Of a stretch of DNA of 6,056 nt, positions 5,037 to 6,056 are shown piece after piece. This DNA is from Candidatus Peregrinibacteria bacterium (GTDB lineage: Bacteria > Patescibacteriota > Gracilibacteria > UBA1369 > JACRIC01), in the NCBI GenBank assembly GCA_016235915.1, contig JACRIC010000040.1, positions 1-6,056 of the forward strand. The letters run 5' to 3'. Position numbers and translations under genes: made by a program. The number at the start of each line of letters is the position of its first letter. Positions within the stretch are counted from its first letter, which is position 1. The notes under the pieces are model-generated. The model was not told the DNA's origin, did no database searches, and was given only the letters and a program-made list of their open reading frames with translations.

Positions 5037-6041
5037 TTACGGTTCGATTCTTTCGTATTTGATGTCAATAATTCCGCGGCTCAGCGGCGCGAATACTTGA
5101 AAAGCGGCGGCAGAAAGATCGAGAATGAATCGATCGTCATACGGGCCGCGGTCATTGATACGTACATCCACGTATTTTGTCTCGTCTTCCGTCGAGTACA
5201 CGCGGAGCCATGTGTCGAAAGGAAGTGTTCGGTGCGCCGCGGTAAAAAGCGTATCGTCGAAAATTTCGCCGCTTGCCGTCCCTCTCCCATTGAAGCCGTC
5301 ACCCCCTCCATAATAGGTTGCTTTTCCGTATACGAATTCTTTTTCGGTTGCTGGCGGTCCATCTGCGAGGAATTTTTCCCGCATGATGTATCCGTAAATA
5401 AGCTGGCTGATTTCGCCGCGAGTTATTTCTTCTCCGGCATTGAGATTTCCTTGAGAATCGCCGGCAATAAGATGGTAACTTTTGAAAAATTGAGCGTATG
5501 AGGCATACCAGCTGTCGACGGCAACATCATTGAAAGGTTGGTTTTCGGGCTGTACTTCTGCGGTCGCGCCATTGGCCTCGATAATCATTTTGAGTGTTTC
5601 TGCGCGATTTACCGTGTTTTCCGGACGAAAATAGCCGTCAGCGTAGCCCTGAACGATTTCGAGACGTGTTGCTTTTGCGACATACGGAAAATACCAGTCG
5701 GCCTCGGACACATCGTTATAGCGTATTTCGGCATTTTCGGTTGCCTCCTTTTCTGCAAATTCATTGGTGAGATGATAATTTGCTCCAAGAAGGATGAGTT
5801 TGAGCGCTTCGGCGCGATTTACGGTTTTATCGGGTTGAAAGGTGCCGTTCGGATAACCTGCAATGATGTAATGGTCTTTGAGATACAGAATGGCAGACGT
5901 GTTGGGGTGTGCGTCGGGAAGATCGAGAAAGGGATTGGTGGAAATGTGCGCAGAGGTTATCGGGACAGAAAGGATCGTTTGCAGAAAAAATAGTGTTGCG
6001 ATGATGATTTTACTGGTTCGGTTTTGGCCAGTGTGTCTCAT
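5037..6041 (-). CDS. Secreted SLH-domain / RlpA-like double-psi beta-barrel protein
   Basis: This is a 334-residue exported cell-wall protein. A basic start and hydrophobic stretch (residues 12-30) form a signal peptide, with a likely cut after TSA (31). Three S-layer homology repeats follow at about 38-93 (YIIAGYPNGTFQPDKTVNRAE), 108-158 (IVQGYADGYFRPENTVNRAE) and 169-220 (a weaker copy ending EEITRGEISQLI). SLH triplets bind secondary cell-wall polymers. Residues 239-330 are an RlpA-like double-psi beta-barrel: GKATYYGGG, GTASGE (E259), FTAAHRTLPFDT, VRINDRGPY (D297), LDLS. E259 and D297 match the positions linked to lytic transglycosylase activity in Pseudomonas RlpA, so cleavage of naked glycan strands is possible but inferred. 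It has no SPOR domain; the SLH triplet may replace it as the wall-targeting part. Start ATG 6039-6041 has no Shine-Dalgarno. Stop is TAA. Confidence 0.92.
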   Translation of the reverse strand: MRHTGQNRTSKIIIATLFFLQTILSVPITSAHISTNPFLDLPDAHPNTSAILYLKDHYIIAGYPNGTFQPDKTVNRAEALKLILLGANYHLTNEFAEKEATENAEIRYNDVSEADWYFPYVAKATRLEIVQGYADGYFRPENTVNRAETLKMIIEANGATAEVQPENQPFNDVAVDSWYASYAQFFKSYHLIAGDSQGNLNAGEEITRGEISQLIYGYIMREKFLADGPPATEKEFVYGKATYYGGGDGFNGRGTASGEIFDDTLFTAAHRTLPFDTWLRVYSTEDETKYVDVRINDRGPYDDRFILDLSAAAFQVFAPLSRGIIDIKYERIEP

Positions 6042-6056
6042 GATGGTATTTAGAGA

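Noticed and set aside
4923..5501. Plus-strand open frame of 192 codons
   Set aside because: Antisense to the RlpA-like barrel and the FtsL-like N-terminus; cysteine-rich product with no family resemblance.
5538..5993. Plus-strand open frame of 151 codons
   Set aside because: Antisense to the SLH repeats of a clear gene; no domain, promoter or ribosome-binding site.

Overview
The window looks like part of a small, AT-rich bacterial chromosome, most likely from Patescibacteria (the candidate phyla radiation). This is inferred from gene content and style: a DUF3147-type mini membrane protein, a Xer-like recombinase whose C-terminus reads IKSPL, a very short HicB/HicA pair, a ComEC with the SGYN form of the competence motif, an S-layer-homology/RlpA fusion, and several starts with no Shine-Dalgarno sequence or a -10 box almost touching the start codon. 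I cannot place it below that level.

Layout. Positions 1-200 are a GC-rich (about 58% by hand count) non-coding block packed with inverted repeats, next to AT-rich sequence (about 23% GC at 201-300). Then come a DUF3147 membrane protein (minus, 219-566), a 230-base gap with a perfect 12-bp hairpin (754-780), a tyrosine recombinase (plus, 830-1648), and a convergent hicB-hicA toxin-antitoxin operon (minus, 1661-2126). A comEC DNA-uptake channel gene diverges from hicB (plus, 2251-3720). The right half is all on the minus strand, read from 6041 downwards: SLH-RlpA cell-wall protein, FtsL-like bitopic protein, tRNA-Glu, membrane-anchored methyltransferase, and a coupled 46-residue membrane ORF whose end overlaps comEC antisense.

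The most notable observation is an in-frame TGA (3121-3123) in comEC, exactly where the family has a conserved glycine just before the S-A-A-V-R-A-A-I-M motif. The reading frame and recognisable ComEC sequence continue unbroken to a TAG at 3718-3720. The possibilities are a one-base nonsense mutation (GGA to TGA), a sequencing error, or UGA read as glycine (code 25, known in Gracilibacteria and Absconditabacteria). Every other glycine in the window uses GGN, and TGA appears to terminate two genes, which favours the standard code. Both of those TGA stops have another in-frame stop soon after, so code 25 is not strictly excluded.

Functionally the window mixes envelope and division functions (SLH-RlpA, FtsL-like), DNA uptake and recombination (ComEC, Xer-like) and a toxin-antitoxin module. 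I see no CRISPR array, insertion sequence or defence island, and no clearly new multi-gene system.
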